64,000 bases of DNA from Chromobacterium haemolyticum DSM 19808. GTDB taxonomy: Bacteria; Pseudomonadota; Gammaproteobacteria; Burkholderiales; Chromobacteriaceae. Below the pieces are notes generated by a model, which was not told the origin of the DNA, made no database searches, and saw nothing but the letters and a program-made list of their open reading frames with translations. Shown here piece after piece: positions 26,833 through 36,151 of this stretch; the first letter of the stretch is position 1; the number at the start of each line of letters is the position of its first letter. The position numbers and the translations under genes were made by a program. The DNA lies in NCBI RefSeq assembly GCF_000711885.1, contig NZ_KL543995.1:58010-122009 (forward strand), given 5' to 3'.

Positions 26833-26966
26833 AAAAAGCGATTGGAAACCGTCGCCCATGCGCAGAGCTTGACGCCCGGATGGGTATTTTATCTCCATGG
26901 CAAGCCCGGATGAGGGCTATACTGGAGCCGGCATCGGCACCGCCGATGCATGCCAAGGAGCTGATC

Positions 26967-27095
26967 ATGAGTAAATCAAGACACAGCAGCAAGGAAGCCA
27001 AGAAGCAGCCATTGATGACCCCCAAGGAAAAGCGGGCGGCCAAACATCAGAAGAAACACGGGCCGGACGGGGCGCCCATTATTGTCCCCCACTAA
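26967..27095 (+). CDS. Small basic protein, 42 residues
   Basis: AAGGAG lies 6 nt before the ATG and the product is MSKSRHSSKEAKKQPLM followed by TPKEKRAAKHQKKHG. It is extremely rich in Lys, Arg and His, with a C-terminal PIIVPH. Small basic proteins starting MSKS(R/H)H..KEAKK occur in other proteobacteria as conserved hypotheticals; that recollection supports it being real. The strong ribosome binding site and stop well before the downstream terminator also support it. The charge suggests nucleic acid or ribosome contact, but nothing shows that directly. Confidence 0.7.
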   Translation: MSKSRHSSKEAKKQPLMTPKEKRAAKHQKKHGPDGAPIIVPH

Positions 27096-27376
27096 GACGA
27101 GCGCTGCGGCGATGCGGCTGGCTTGATGTGCTGAGCGCCTCGCTGGTTTTGATCCCTGCGCTGTTTTCCTTCACGGTCCATCCGACCGTCTACGCCGGCC
27201 AGCGGGCCGGCCAATCGTCCAGACCTCCTGCCATCGCGGCCAGGAGGTTTTTGTTTGGCGGGGGCGGTTTCAGGGCGTGGACATGTGCCCGGGTCGGAAT
27301 ATGCCGTCTTGATTTTTTGCGGCGGGAACGATAGCTTTACAGGCTTTGTTCGGGTCCAGTCGCCGTGAGCGCGGAC
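27096..27376. other. Non-coding stretch with terminator only
   Basis: Between the small basic protein gene and the family 1 element I see no convincing gene. A 68-codon frame starting at 27128 has no ribosome binding site, reads through the terminator and has a shadow-like composition. The stretch holds the intrinsic terminator listed next. Confidence 0.6.
27223..27253 (+). terminator. Intrinsic terminator after the small basic protein gene
   Basis: ACCTCCTG pairs with CAGGAGGT across a 10-nt loop and is followed by TTTTG. Confidence 0.8.
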
Positions 27377-27522
27377 TTAGCACCTGTTTACGATCTCGCG
27401 AGCAATGGCGAGACAAGGCGATAACGGCTGAAAAGCGGAGTGTACACATGGTACATGATCATTTTGAAGCCGCTTTCAACGCCGTATCGCCGACGCGTAG
27501 CAGATCGTAAACAGGTTCTTAG
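27377..27522 (-). repeat. Palindromic element family 1, complete copy
   Basis: A 146-bp element with near-perfect terminal inverted repeats: CACCTGTTTACGATCT at left and AGATCGTAAACAGGTTC at right. It is flanked by the direct repeat CTTAG/CTTAG (27376-27380 and 27518-27522), as expected for a target-site duplication. Reverse orientation relative to the copy at 47685. It ends 16 nt before the next gene, so it occupies that gene's promoter region. Confidence 0.88.
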
Positions 27523-27538
27523 AGCACGGGAGCAAACG

Positions 27539-27904
27539 ATGCAGCAGGCATTCGAGGTGACGGGCTATCACGCCCATGTCTATTACGACGCAAAGCAGCA
27601 GCCGGCTGCGCGGCGGCTGCGCGAGGCGGTGGCGCAGCGCTTCGAGGTGGAGTTGGGGCGCTGGCGCGAGCAGGCTTACGGGCCGCACCCGGTGGGCGCT
27701 TACCAGATCGCTTTCGCGCCGGCTTTGTTTGGCCAAATCGTGCCGTGGCTGATGTTGAACCGGGAGGGGCTGAGCGTGCTGCTGCACCCGCTGACTGGCG
27801 ACGATGTAGAGGATCACAGCGATTTCGCCATGTGGCTGGGCGCGCCGCTGGAACTGAATATGGCATTCCTGCTCCAGCATGGCGACAATGCGCGCTCAGG
27901 CTGA
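27539..27904 (+). CDS. DOPA 4,5-dioxygenase family protein
   Basis: A 121-residue protein of the DOPA-dioxygenase family (PF08883-like), small ferredoxin-fold proteins that may cleave catechols. It has the N-terminal GYHAHVYYD motif with its two His, GPHPVGAYQIAF in the middle, and SVLLHPLTGDDVEDH with two more His, which fits a mononuclear iron site. The ATG follows GGGAGCAAACG. The start codon lies just beyond a family 1 element, and longer upstream frames read the repeat and are rejected. Substrate unknown. Confidence 0.88.
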   Translation: MQQAFEVTGYHAHVYYDAKQQPAARRLREAVAQRFEVELGRWREQAYGPHPVGAYQIAFAPALFGQIVPWLMLNREGLSVLLHPLTGDDVEDHSDFAMWLGAPLELNMAFLLQHGDNARSG

Positions 27905-27920
27905 ACCTGCCCGCGAGTAC

Positions 27921-27952
27921 AAAAAAACCCACCGGAGCCGGTGGGTTTTTTG
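27921..27952. terminator. Bidirectional intrinsic terminator
   Basis: CCCACCGG/CCGGTGGG with an A-run before and a T-run after. It serves the convergent dioxygenase-family gene and phaA. Confidence 0.9.
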
Positions 27953-27967
27953 TTTGCGCGAAACGGC

Positions 27968-29146
27968 TTAGCGACGTTCCACCGCCAGCGCCACGCCCAT
28001 GCCGCCGCCGATGCACAGCGTGGCCAGGCCCTTCTTGGCGTCGCGGCGCTGCATTTCATGCAGCAGGGTGACCAGCACGCGGCAGCCGGAAGCGCCGATC
28101 GGATGGCCCAGCGCGATGGCGCCGCCGTTGACGTTGACCTTATCCGGGCCCCAGCCCAGTTCGCGCGCCACGCCCAGCGCCTGAGCGGCGAAGGCTTCGT
28201 TGGCTTCCACCAGGTCCAGTTCCTCCACCTTCCAGCCGGCTTTGTCCAGCGCCTTGCGGGTGGCGGCCACCGGGCCTATGCCCATGATTTTCGGCGCGCA
28301 GCCGGTCAGCGCGTAAGCCTTGATCGCGGCCAGCGGCTTCAGGCCCAGCTGGTCGGCCTTCTGCGCCGACATCAGCAGCACCGCGGCGGCGCCGTCATTG
28401 ATGCCGGAAGCGTTGCCGGCGGTGACGGTGCCTTCTTTCTTGAATGCGGCGCGCAGTTTGGCCAAGCCTTCGGCGCTGGCGTCGTGCTTGATGAACTCGT
28501 CGTTGTCGAAAGCGACCGGATCGCCTTTGCGCTGCGGCACCAGTACCGGGGTGATCTCGTCCTTGAACTTGCCGGCTTTCTGCGCGGCGGCGGCGCGTTG
28601 CTGCGAGGCCAGCGCCAGCGCGTCCTGCTCTTCACGGCCGATGCCGTACTTCTCTGCCACGTTTTCGGCGGTGATGCCCATGTGATAGGCGTTGTAGGCG
28701 TCGGTCAGGCCGTCGTTGACCATGGTGTCGATCAGTTGAGCGTTGCCCATGCGGAAACCATCGCGCGAGCCGGGCAGGATGTGCGGCGACAAGGACATGT
28801 TTTCCTGACCGCCGGCGATGACGATGTCGGCGTCGCCGTTGGCGATGGCTTGAGCGCCCAAGTGAACGGCGCGCAGACCGGAGCCGCAGACTACGTTGAG
28901 AGTGGTGGCCGGAGTGGTGACGGGCAGGCCGGCCTTGATCAAGGCCTGGCGAGCCGGGTTCTGGCCGCTGCCGGCGGTCAGCACTTGTCCGAGAATGACT
29001 TCGCTGACGTCTTCCGGTTTCAGGCCGGTTTGAGCCAGCAGCGATTTGATGACGGTGGCGCCCAGTTCCGGGGCCGGGATCTTGGCCAGCGCGCCGCCAA
29101 AGCTGCCGATGGCGGTGCGGGTTGCTGCGACAATCACGACTTCCAT
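27968..29146 (-). CDS. phaA: Acetyl-CoA acetyltransferase (beta-ketothiolase)
   Basis: The enzyme condenses two acetyl-CoA to acetoacetyl-CoA, the first step of polyhydroxybutyrate synthesis. The 392-residue product has the acyl-accepting C87 ([12 protein letters not shown]), H348 ([10 protein letters not shown]) and C378 (LCIGGGMG), in normal positions for biosynthetic thiolase. The gene sits downstream of phaC on the same strand, but a 203-nt spacer with remnants of both repeat families separates them. No phaB reductase gene is in the window. Confidence 0.95.
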   Translation of the reverse strand: MEVVIVAATRTAIGSFGGALAKIPAPELGATVIKSLLAQTGLKPEDVSEVILGQVLTAGSGQNPARQALIKAGLPVTTPATTLNVVCGSGLRAVHLGAQAIANGDADIVIAGGQENMSLSPHILPGSRDGFRMGNAQLIDTMVNDGLTDAYNAYHMGITAENVAEKYGIGREEQDALALASQQRAAAAQKAGKFKDEITPVLVPQRKGDPVAFDNDEFIKHDASAEGLAKLRAAFKKEGTVTAGNASGINDGAAAVLLMSAQKADQLGLKPLAAIKAYALTGCAPKIMGIGPVAATRKALDKAGWKVEELDLVEANEAFAAQALGVARELGWGPDKVNVNGGAIALGHPIGASGCRVLVTLLHEMQRRDAKKGLATLCIGGGMGVALAVERR

Positions 29147-29243
29147 GTTTTTCTCCGTCTCTCTTCAATGTGACCGCGAAGGTCGGTGTGTCGGCCAACG
29201 CGCCGCCGGCGTTGGAAGCGGTAGGCGGTGCGTCTTTGGAATG

Positions 29244-29352
29244 ACTGACAAAACTCGGTTTTACGGCTGTGGCAAGGCGCATCGGCTTGGGCGGTGTTCT
29301 AGTTTCTTGACCCTATCCCGCCGACGCGTTGCCGATCGTAAACAAGCGTTTA
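29244..29352 (-). repeat. Composite repeat remnant between phaC and phaA
   Basis: Read on the minus strand, the TAA stop of phaC continues into ACGCTTGTTTACGATCGGCA and then ACGCGTCGGCGGGATA, matching one end of family 1. The far end (ACTGACAAAACTCGG, then GGCAAGGCGC on the plus strand) resembles the end of family 2. Both matches are partial, so this is a decayed and perhaps composite insertion. Confidence 0.55.
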
Positions 29353-31119
29353 CTGCAGGCTGGCCACCACGCTGGGCATGGCCTTGGCCAGCACATAGCT
29401 GCCCGGCGCCGCTTGCAGCGGCGGGAAGTCTTTGCTGCCCAGGCTCTTGGGCGCGGCGACTTTCTTGCCGGATTGCGGAGCCAGCCAGGCGTCCCAGTCC
29501 TTCCACCAGCTGCCGGGGCGGCTTTCCGCGGTTTCCAGCCAGGCGTCCGCGTGTTCCGGCAGCTTGTCGTTGACCCAGTAATTGCGCTTGTCCTTGGTCA
29601 CCGGGTTGATCGAGCCGGCGATATGGCCGGAGGCGCCCAGCACGAAGCGCCGGGACGGCGCGCCGGTCAAGTAGTGAATGCCGGAGTAGGCGGAACTCCA
29701 CAGCACGATGTGGTCTTCGCGCGCGGCGAAAATGTAGACCGGGATGTCGATCTTGGAAACGTCGATGGGCACGCCGCACAAGGTGATGGAGCCTGGTTTG
29801 GTCAGCGCGTTGTTCATGTAGAACTGGCGCAGCATGAAGGTGTGCATCGGCAGCGGCAGGTCCACCGCGTCGTTGTTCCAGTATAGAAGGTCGAACGGCG
29901 CCGGCGTTTTGCCCAGCAGGTAGTTGTTGACCACGTAGTTCCACACCAGGTCGTTGGCGCGCAGGCTGGCGAAGGTGCGGCCAATTTCCTTGCCGCTGAT
30001 GATGCCGCCGGCGGCGATTTTGGCTTCGCGGCTGGCCACCAGGTTCTCGTCGATGAAGTAGGAGATCTCGCCCGGCTCGGCGTGGTCTATCAGCGAAGTC
30101 ATGAAGGTGGTGGAGTCGAAATACTTGAGCCCGCGGGCCTGCAGCACGCACTGGGTGGTGGTCAGGATGACGCCGCCGACACAGAAGCCCAGCGCGTTCA
30201 TGCTGTCCTGCTTGCTGATCTTGCGCACGGTTTCCGCCGCGGCGATCACGCCTTTCTCGATATAGCTTTCCCAGGTGAAATGCTTCATCTCCGGTTCCGC
30301 CGAGCGCCAGCTGATCAGGAACACGCGGTAACCCTGGGCCACGAAGTGGCGCACCATGGAGTTGTCCGGCTGCAGGTCCATCAGGTAGTACTTGTTGATG
30401 CAGGGCGGCACGATCAGCAGCGGCTTTTCGTAGACTTGGCCGGTGGTGGGGGTGTACTGGATCAGTTCGATCAATTCATTGCGGAACACCACTTGGCCCG
30501 GGGTGACCACGATGTTCTTGCCGATCTCGAACTGACTTTCGTCCGACATCGAGATGTGCCCCTTCTGGAAGTCCTCCAGCATGTTCTTCATGCCGTCGAC
30601 CAGGCTTTCACCCTTGGTCTCTATCGCCCGTTTCATTACGTCCGGGTTGGTCAGCATGAAGTTGCTGGGGGAGACCGCGTCCAGGTATTGGCGGGTGGCG
30701 AAGGCCAGCTTGTCCTTGGCCTCTTCCTCCAGCTGGGCGTTGTCCACCAGCTCCGTCATCCACTTGCTGGTGAGCAGATAGCCCTGCTTGAGGAAGTGAT
30801 AGAACGGGTGTTCGTCCCATTCCGGAGAGGCGAAGCGGCGGTCGCCCTTTTTCGCCGAGGCGTCGCCGTTGGCGGCGGGCGCCTGGCCCAGGAACTGAGA
30901 CCACAGATTCATCTGCTGCTGATACAGGCTGCTTTGCCAGGCGAACAACTGACCGGCGTTGCTGAGCATGGCGCCCCAGGCGTTGGCCAGCGGCAATTCA
31001 GCATTTCCAGGTTGCGGGGGCAGCGGCAGGTTGTTGACGAACTGCTGCATCCATTGTTGGTTGGCCTCGGATAGGCTGGCGAAGAAACTATCCAGCGGGT
31101 TTGTACTTTCTTGGGTCAA
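29350..31119 (-). CDS. phaC: Class I poly(3-hydroxyalkanoate) synthase
   Basis: PhaC polymerises (R)-3-hydroxyacyl-CoA on the surface of storage granules. The product is 589 residues if the TTG start is used, supported by CAGGAGACAGC just before it. A start at the internal ATG 23 codons later is possible. The catalytic Cys lies in the lipase-like box GFCVGGVIL (near residue 313), with the Asp in the [11 protein letters not shown] segment and the His in [12 protein letters not shown]. Length, the [16 protein letters not shown] segment and the absence of phaE next to it mark it as class I. phaA follows downstream. Confidence 0.95.
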   Translation of the reverse strand: MTQESTNPLDSFFASLSEANQQWMQQFVNNLPLPPQPGNAELPLANAWGAMLSNAGQLFAWQSSLYQQQMNLWSQFLGQAPAANGDASAKKGDRRFASPEWDEHPFYHFLKQGYLLTSKWMTELVDNAQLEEEAKDKLAFATRQYLDAVSPSNFMLTNPDVMKRAIETKGESLVDGMKNMLEDFQKGHISMSDESQFEIGKNIVVTPGQVVFRNELIELIQYTPTTGQVYEKPLLIVPPCINKYYLMDLQPDNSMVRHFVAQGYRVFLISWRSAEPEMKHFTWESYIEKGVIAAAETVRKISKQDSMNALGFCVGGVILTTTQCVLQARGLKYFDSTTFMTSLIDHAEPGEISYFIDENLVASREAKIAAGGIISGKEIGRTFASLRANDLVWNYVVNNYLLGKTPAPFDLLYWNNDAVDLPLPMHTFMLRQFYMNNALTKPGSITLCGVPIDVSKIDIPVYIFAAREDHIVLWSSAYSGIHYLTGAPSRRFVLGASGHIAGSINPVTKDKRNYWVNDKLPEHADAWLETAESRPGSWWKDWDAWLAPQSGKKVAAPKSLGSKDFPPLQAAPGSYVLAKAMPSVVASLQ

Positions 31120-31273
31120 AGCTGTCTCCTGAAACGTGCCGAAGCGTTATCGAAGCTTTCCTGCATTGGACCGTGTAACAAAGTGTGCGGTCGCAAGGTA
31201 CGCCATGACTGTAACAGGGTTGCATGACATTTTCACCGGGAGGAGGACGATAAGGCGCGTCGAAAGTCGCATC

Positions 31274-31292
31274 TTGTTGCCGCAGTGCACAA
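31274..31292. promoter_or_regulatory. Candidate operator upstream of phaC
   Basis: TTGTTGCCGCAGTGCACAA has imperfect dyad symmetry (TTGTTGC opposite GTGCACAA) and is rich in TGC/GCA, which is what I recall of PhaR binding sites. It lies about 155 nt upstream of the phaC start in a 274-nt region shared with the divergent FAH-family gene. Assignment to PhaR is a guess. Confidence 0.3.
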
Positions 31293-31393
31293 TCTGCCTA
31301 GCTGTCCTTTCGGCCTGGCATGCCGGGAGGATGGAAATTATGGGATAATCGCGAAGATTAAATTGACGTTGGACTGAACGGGAAAGGATGGTC

Positions 31394-32050
31394 ATGTCGG
31401 CATTCAAGGCGCGCTTGGGCGAAGAGGACGTCGCGGTGGGCAACATCTTCTGCATTGGGCGCAATTACGCCGCGCACGCGGCGGAGTTGAACAACCCGCT
31501 GGAAGACGAGCCGCTGGTGTTCTTGAAACCGACTTCGGCGCTGGCCGGTGAGGGCGTGCCGTTGCGTCTGCCCAACTATTCCAGCGATGTGCACCACGAG
31601 TGCGAACTGGTGTTGCTGATAGGCAAGGGCGGCCGCGATATTGCGGAATCGGAAGCGCTGGATCATGTGGCCGGCTACGGCATCGGTCTGGACATGACGG
31701 CGCGCGATGTGCAATCGGCGGCCAAGAGCAAGGGCCATCCCTGGACCAAGGCCAAGGGCTTTCCCACCGCCGCCTGCCTGTCCCGGCTGACACCGGCGGC
31801 TCAGGTGGCCGACCCGCAGCGGCTGAGCTTCGAGTTGCGCGTTAACGGGGAGCTGCGTCAGCAAGGCGATACCGGGCTGATGTTGTTCCCTGTGGCGGCC
31901 ATCATCGCCTATCTGTCGCGGATCTACGGCCTGCAAGCCGGCGATCTGATCTATACCGGCACGCCGGAGGGCGTGGCGGCGGTGCGTTCCGGCGACAAGC
32001 TTAGTTTGAAGCTGGATGGATTGGCCTCCGCCGAATGGAGCGTGCTCTAG
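31394..32050 (+). CDS. Fumarylacetoacetate hydrolase family protein (YcgM-like)
   Basis: A 218-residue single-domain FAH-fold protein. These enzymes cleave C-C bonds of beta-diketo acids or act as oxaloacetate decarboxylase/tautomerase with a divalent metal. Metal ligands are in VHHECELVLLIG (two Glu) and GIGLDMTARD (Asp), and ARDVQSAAKSKGHPWTKAKG and YTGTPEGVAAV are conserved signature stretches. I chose the second ATG because AAAGG then has proper spacing; the first ATG abuts the ribosome binding site. The hslR gene begins at the very next base after its stop. Confidence 0.92.
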   Translation: MSAFKARLGEEDVAVGNIFCIGRNYAAHAAELNNPLEDEPLVFLKPTSALAGEGVPLRLPNYSSDVHHECELVLLIGKGGRDIAESEALDHVAGYGIGLDMTARDVQSAAKSKGHPWTKAKGFPTAACLSRLTPAAQVADPQRLSFELRVNGELRQQGDTGLMLFPVAAIIAYLSRIYGLQAGDLIYTGTPEGVAAVRSGDKLSLKLDGLASAEWSVL

Positions 32051-32452
32051 ATGGCGGCCTCGGGCGAGGACGCTGGCAAGGTCCGTCTCGACAAATGGTT
32101 GTGGGCGGCTCGTTTCTTCAAGACCCGGCAACTCGCGCACGAAGCGCTGGAATTGGGGCGGGTGCAGGTCAACGGCGACAGGGTCAAGGCGTCGCGGGTG
32201 GTCAAGGAGGGCGACCAACTGGTGATGCGCATCAATCAGCTGGAGTACCGAGTCGAGGTGCTGGCGCTGAGCACCCAGCGCCGCCCGGCGCAGGAGGCGC
32301 GGCTGCTCTACCGCGAGGACGAGGCTTCGCAACGCGCTCGCGAGGAGCAGCAGTTGCTGTTGAAAGCGGAGCGCGCCAGTTTCCCGCACGGCGATGGGCG
32401 TCCCACCAAGAAGGCGCGGCGGGAGATCGGCAAGTTCAAAGGGCAGTTCTGA
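32051..32452 (+). CDS. hslR: Hsp15-like S4-domain ribosome-associated protein
   Basis: Hsp15 binds 50S subunits carrying stalled nascent chains after heat stress. The 133-residue product starts with an S4 RNA-binding domain (VRLDKWLWAARFFKTRQLAH, GRVQVNGDRVK; residues 11-50) and ends in a basic tail (PTKKARREIGKFKGQF), the same arrangement and size as E. coli HslR. It is fused back to back with the FAH-family gene with no spacer, so translation is likely coupled. Confidence 0.92.
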   Translation: MAASGEDAGKVRLDKWLWAARFFKTRQLAHEALELGRVQVNGDRVKASRVVKEGDQLVMRINQLEYRVEVLALSTQRRPAQEARLLYREDEASQRAREEQQLLLKAERASFPHGDGRPTKKARREIGKFKGQF

Positions 32453-32520
32453 GAGCCTGTTCAAAGTCCGCTGCGCTATTCCGCGCGCTGTTTTACGTTT
32501 TCAACCAGGAGTCCGCTTAA
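32453..32520 (+). repeat. Family 1 variant remnant after hslR
   Basis: Directly after the TGA stop comes GAGCCTGTTCAAAGTCCGCT followed by GCGC, which is the variant left end also seen at 61397. The remainder (TTTTACGTTTTCAACCAGGA) is only weakly similar, and no right inverted repeat is clear. Confidence 0.5.
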
Positions 32521-32537
32521 GGGCCGAGCTTCACATC

Positions 32538-33707
32538 ATGCCGTCTTCCGCGTCACCCGTTGTATCCCTGTTGCCGTTCAGCCTGTTCTATTTCAGCTAT
32601 TTCGCCTTTCAGGGCCTGTTCAGCCCGTTCTGGGGGCTGTATCTGGAGTCGCTGTCCTTCTCTGCCTGGCAGATCTCGGTGTTGATGGCCTTGTCCACGT
32701 TGGCGCGTATTGTCGCGCCGGGCTTCTGGGGCTGGTTGGCGGATCGGCGAGGACGCCGGCGCACCATCATCTTGACGACTTCTCTGTTGTCGGCGGCGGC
32801 CTTCCTGCTGGTAGGGCTGGACCGCGCCTTCTGGTGGGTGTTCGTCAGCCTGGCCGTGTCGCATTTTTTCTGGGCGGCGGCGCTGCCCCTGGTGGAGGCC
32901 AGTACAGCCCACCTGACACGCGCGCAGCCGGGGCGTTACAGCCGGGTGCGGGTCTGGGGCTCGATAGGTTTTGTTTGTTTGGCGATGAGCGGCGGCTTGC
33001 TGCTGGACCTCATCGGCATCGGCAATCTGCCGTGGGCGCTCTGCGCGTTGTTGGGGCTGGTGGCGGCGGCGGCCTGGCGGGTGCCGGAGGTGGCCGCTGA
33101 ACGCAAGAACGGGCAGTCGACATCAATGGCCGCTACGCTGCGGCGGCCTGAGGTGATGGCCCTGTTTGGCTGTTGTTTCCTGATGGCCTTCGCTCACGGG
33201 CCTTACTACACCTTTTTTTCCATCGGCTTGAAACAGGCGGGCTACGAGCAAGGCGCGATCGGCATGCTGTGGGGCCTGGGCGTGGTCAGCGAGGTGGCGG
33301 TATTCCTGCTGATGCCCAAGATCATGGGGCGCGCCCGCCTGGAAACGCTGATGCTGTTGTCGCTAGCGGCGGCGGTGCTGCGTTTCGCGCTGATCGCCGC
33401 CGCCGCGCAGCTGGCGTGGGTGGCGATCAGCGCGCAGTTGCTGCACGCGCTGACTTTCGGCCTGCACCACGCGGCCTCGGTGGGGCTGATCCATCGTATG
33501 TTCGACCCACATCATCACGGTCGCGCTCAAGGCTTTTACATCATCGCCTCGTTTGGCGTCGGCGGCAGCGCCGGCGGTCTGATCGGCGGGCTGGTGTGGC
33601 CGCATGGCGGCATGGCGACGACGTTCGCGATGTCGGCCGTTGCCGCCGCGCTGGGCGTGTTGCTGTGCCGGCGCTGGTTGCGGCCGGCGGCGTTTCAGGC
33701 CGGCTGA
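32538..33707 (+). CDS. MFS transporter (HcaT/MFS_1-like)
   Basis: A 389-residue major facilitator with about twelve membrane segments. It has the early LPFSLFYFSYFAFQGLFSPF stretch typical of the phenylpropionate transporter (HcaT) and nucleoside-symporter-like branch, the loop 2-3 motif GWLADRRGRRRT, and the AHGPYYTFFSIGLKQAGYEQ segment. The ATG at MPSSASP was chosen since the longer frame overlaps hslR and a repeat. It follows hslR by 85 nt. Substrate cannot be deduced. Confidence 0.88.
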   Translation: MPSSASPVVSLLPFSLFYFSYFAFQGLFSPFWGLYLESLSFSAWQISVLMALSTLARIVAPGFWGWLADRRGRRRTIILTTSLLSAAAFLLVGLDRAFWWVFVSLAVSHFFWAAALPLVEASTAHLTRAQPGRYSRVRVWGSIGFVCLAMSGGLLLDLIGIGNLPWALCALLGLVAAAAWRVPEVAAERKNGQSTSMAATLRRPEVMALFGCCFLMAFAHGPYYTFFSIGLKQAGYEQGAIGMLWGLGVVSEVAVFLLMPKIMGRARLETLMLLSLAAAVLRFALIAAAAQLAWVAISAQLLHALTFGLHHAASVGLIHRMFDPHHHGRAQGFYIIASFGVGGSAGGLIGGLVWPHGGMATTFAMSAVAAALGVLLCRRWLRPAAFQAG

Positions 33708-33716
33708 TCCAATATG

Positions 33717-33812
33717 GGCACGATCTGCTGCGCGTTGGCGATACAGTGTTGAACACGGTTTCGAATTTCTCAGCCGTTTTCGTCTTGTCTCGCCTTAGCT
33801 AGCCAGATCGCG
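33717..33812 (+). repeat. Palindromic element family 1, copy lacking outer left end
   Basis: CACGATCTGCTGCGCGTTGG, GCGATAC and TTGAA at left and TCTCAGCCGTTTTCGTCTTG plus TCTCGCC and AGATCG at right follow the consensus of complete copies; the AACCTGTT tip is missing. The right end overlaps the last codons and stop of the convergent GNAT gene. Confidence 0.7.
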
Positions 33813-34334
33813 AGCTGGCTTTAAGAGCTCAGGCGGCACGAAATAGCAGCTGTCGCCGTCAATGCCGGGCAGTTCGATCCGGCCCTGATAACGCAGGCCG
33901 ATTTTCTCCAGCACGCGGATGGACGCCTGATTGTGCGGCGCGGTGATGCCGACCACCACTTCGTGCCCCAACTGCTCGCGGCCATGTTCTATGGCGGCCT
34001 GCGCGGCTTCGCTGGCGTAGCCGCTGCCCCAGAATTGTTCCAGAAAGGCGTAGCCGATGTCCGGATAGGCCAGGCCTTCGCGCTTGACCAGACCGCAGAT
34101 GCCGACTGGAACGCCGTCCTCCAACCGCTCCACCAGCAACAGGCCGTGGCCGTGCTTGCGGTAGCTGGCTTGCGGGCCCTCCTCGATATAGCGCAGCGCG
34201 CCGAGCAGGTCGTGGGCGTTTTTGTCGCCGATATTGGCGATGAAGGCCGGCTCGTTCAGCAGCTTGAGCATGAAAGGGGCGTCGCTGGCGTGCAGCGGGC
34301 GCAGTTGCAGTCTGGCGGTGGCGATGTGATGCAT
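33795..34334 (-). CDS. RimJ/RimL-type GNAT N-acetyltransferase
   Basis: A 179-residue acetyl-CoA-dependent acetyltransferase. ATARLQLRPLHASDAPFMLK opens the GNAT fold, GYAFLEQFWGSGYASEAAQA is motif A with the pyrophosphate-binding loop, and NQASIRVLEKIGLRYQG is motif B, as in the RimJ/RimL subgroup that modifies protein N-termini or small amines. Its final residues (about PARDLAS) and the stop are encoded inside a family 1 repeat, so the native C-terminus may have been replaced. Start chosen at MHHIATARL, since the upstream extension overlaps the sdaA terminator. Confidence 0.88.
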   Translation of the reverse strand: MHHIATARLQLRPLHASDAPFMLKLLNEPAFIANIGDKNAHDLLGALRYIEEGPQASYRKHGHGLLLVERLEDGVPVGICGLVKREGLAYPDIGYAFLEQFWGSGYASEAAQAAIEHGREQLGHEVVVGITAPHNQASIRVLEKIGLRYQGRIELPGIDGDSCYFVPPELLKPARDLAS

Positions 34335-34365
34335 GGCGGGTTCGTGTTTCACGGGATAAGGTCGT

Positions 34366-34402
34366 AAAAAAAGCCGACGGCGCGCAAGCGCCATCGGCTT
34401 TG
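34366..34402 (-). terminator. Intrinsic terminator of sdaA
   Basis: On the minus strand AAAGCCGATGGCGC and GCGCCGTCGGCTTT pair across a short loop and run into a T tract. Confidence 0.88.
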
Positions 34403-34421
34403 ATGCTAACAGGCCAGCGGC

Positions 34422-35822
34422 TCAGCACTCAACAATATTCACCGGCACTTCGATGACGTTGATGGCCAGGCCGCCGCGAGCGGTTTCCTTGTACTTGGTG
34501 CTCATGTCCATGCCGGTGTCGCGCATGGTCTTGATCACCCGGTCCAGCGACACGAAATGCTGGCCGTCGCCGCGCAGCGCCATGCGCGCCGCGTTGATGG
34601 CCTTGACCGAGGCCATCGCGTTGCGTTCGATGCAGGGCACTTGCACCAGGCCGCCCACCGGGTCGCAGGTCAGACCCAAATTGTGTTCCATGCCGATCTC
34701 GGCGGCGTTTTCCACCTGTTCCGGGGTGCCGCCCAGCACTTCGGCCAAGGCGCCGGCGGCCATCGAGCAGGCCGAGCCCACCTCGCCTTGGCAGCCTACT
34801 TCGGCGCCGGAGATGGAGGCGTTGAGTTTGAACAGCACGCCGATGGCGCCGGCGGTGAGCAGGAAACGCACGATGCCGTCGTCGCTGGCGCCGGGCACGA
34901 AGCGGGCGTAATAGTGCATCACCGCCGGGATGATGCCGGCCGCGCCGTTGGTGGGCGCGGTCACCACGCGGCCGCCGCCGGCGTTTTCCTCATTGACCGC
35001 CAGCGCGTACAGATTGACCCAGTCCATGACCGTCAGCGGGTCGCGCAGCGCTGCTTCCGGCGAGGCCAGCAGTTTGCGGTGCATGTCGGCGGCGCGGCGT
35101 TTGACTTTCATGCCGCCGGGCAGGATGCCTTCGCGCTCGCAGCCGCGCTTGACGCAGTCCTGCATCACTTGCCAGATTTTCAGCAGCTCGGCGCGCACTT
35201 GTTCCTCGCTGCGCCAGGCCAGTTCGTTCTCAAGCATGATCTGGCTGATGGACTTGCCGTGGCGCTGGCACAAGGCCAGCAATTCCGCCGCGCTCTTGAA
35301 CGGGTGCTTGAGCTCGGTGACCCCCGGCGGGGTAAAGCCGGCGTCGATGGCGGCCTCGTCGACCACGAAGCCGCCGCCCACAGAATAATAAGCGCGCTTG
35401 GACAGGCTGGCGCCGGCGGCGTCGAAGGCTTCGAAAATCATGCCGTTGGGGTGATAAGGCAGGGTTTTCTTCTTGTGCAGGATCAGGTGCTCGCCCTCGA
35501 CGAAGGACACGGTGTGTTTGCCCAGCAGCGCGATGGCCTTGCTTGCGCGAATGGCGGCCAGCATGCCGTCCACCGCGTCGGTGTCTACCAGGTCGGGTTG
35601 CTCGCCCTGCAGGCCCAGCAACACCGCAACGTCGGTGCCGTGGCCCTTGCCGGTCGCGCCCAGCGAGCCGAACATTTCGGCGCGCACACTGGCGGTTTGC
35701 GTGAGCAACTCGTCTTTTTCCAGCCGGGCGATGAATTGGCGCGCGGCGCGCATCGGTCCAACTGTGTGGGAGCTGGATGGGCCGATGCCTATCTTGAACA
35801 AATCAAAAACACTGATGGCCAT
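34422..35822 (-). CDS. sdaA: L-serine ammonia-lyase (iron-sulfur)
   Basis: Deaminates L-serine to pyruvate with a [4Fe-4S] cluster. The 466-residue single-chain product contains both domains: N-terminal beta domain ([19 protein letters not shown]) and C-terminal alpha domain with cluster Cys residues in [12 protein letters not shown] and [14 protein letters not shown]. Length is close to E. coli SdaA (454). The ATG was chosen at [12 protein letters not shown] behind AAAGAGAAGC; the longer frame has an unlikely Asn/Asp-rich head. Single gene with its own terminator. Confidence 0.95.
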   Translation of the reverse strand: MAISVFDLFKIGIGPSSSHTVGPMRAARQFIARLEKDELLTQTASVRAEMFGSLGATGKGHGTDVAVLLGLQGEQPDLVDTDAVDGMLAAIRASKAIALLGKHTVSFVEGEHLILHKKKTLPYHPNGMIFEAFDAAGASLSKRAYYSVGGGFVVDEAAIDAGFTPPGVTELKHPFKSAAELLALCQRHGKSISQIMLENELAWRSEEQVRAELLKIWQVMQDCVKRGCEREGILPGGMKVKRRAADMHRKLLASPEAALRDPLTVMDWVNLYALAVNEENAGGGRVVTAPTNGAAGIIPAVMHYYARFVPGASDDGIVRFLLTAGAIGVLFKLNASISGAEVGCQGEVGSACSMAAGALAEVLGGTPEQVENAAEIGMEHNLGLTCDPVGGLVQVPCIERNAMASVKAINAARMALRGDGQHFVSLDRVIKTMRDTGMDMSTKYKETARGGLAINVIEVPVNIVEC

Positions 35823-36121
35823 AATGCTTCTCTTTAAGGGCTGTGTCCCGGTAACCGGGTTGTTGTGAGGATGGCCTGGGCCGTCCTTATTATTGTCGTT
35901 GTCATGGTTTCGCATGGCTGGGGCGCCGGGCGTGCCAGCGCTCCGCCATCTTGCGGCAGCCGGGCAATCTAGACAAGCTGGAGGCCGCTGTCAATTTAGA
36001 ATTATAGAGTCAGGACTAAGTTGCGTTGGGGGTTCGGCGAGTTGAAACCGCTTCGCATTCGGACGGCATGGGCCGGGCGGGCGGGAGGCCCTTTGCGCAA
36101 GGCGAGGAGGGGGCAGGGCAT
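35823..36121. other. Non-coding sdaA upstream region
   Basis: About 300 nt with no convincing gene on either strand. Base composition becomes AT-richer near 35990-36020 (CAATTTAGAATTATAGAGTC), a plausible promoter area for sdaA. I see no repeat element or RNA gene in it. Confidence 0.5.
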
Positions 36122-36147
36122 GAAAAAGCCCGGGCGAGCCGGGCTTG
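36122..36147 (-). terminator. Intrinsic terminator
   Basis: AAGCCCGG and CCGGGCTT pair around a 5-nt loop. The T-run is on the minus strand, immediately after the NAD(P)-binding protein gene. Confidence 0.82.
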
Positions 36148-36151
36148 GGGT

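Noticed and set aside
27128-27334. A 68-codon plus-strand frame
   Set aside because: No ribosome binding site, and it spans an intrinsic terminator.
27440-27538. N-terminal extension of the dioxygenase-family gene
   Set aside because: It is entirely encoded by the family 1 element and lacks a ribosome binding site.
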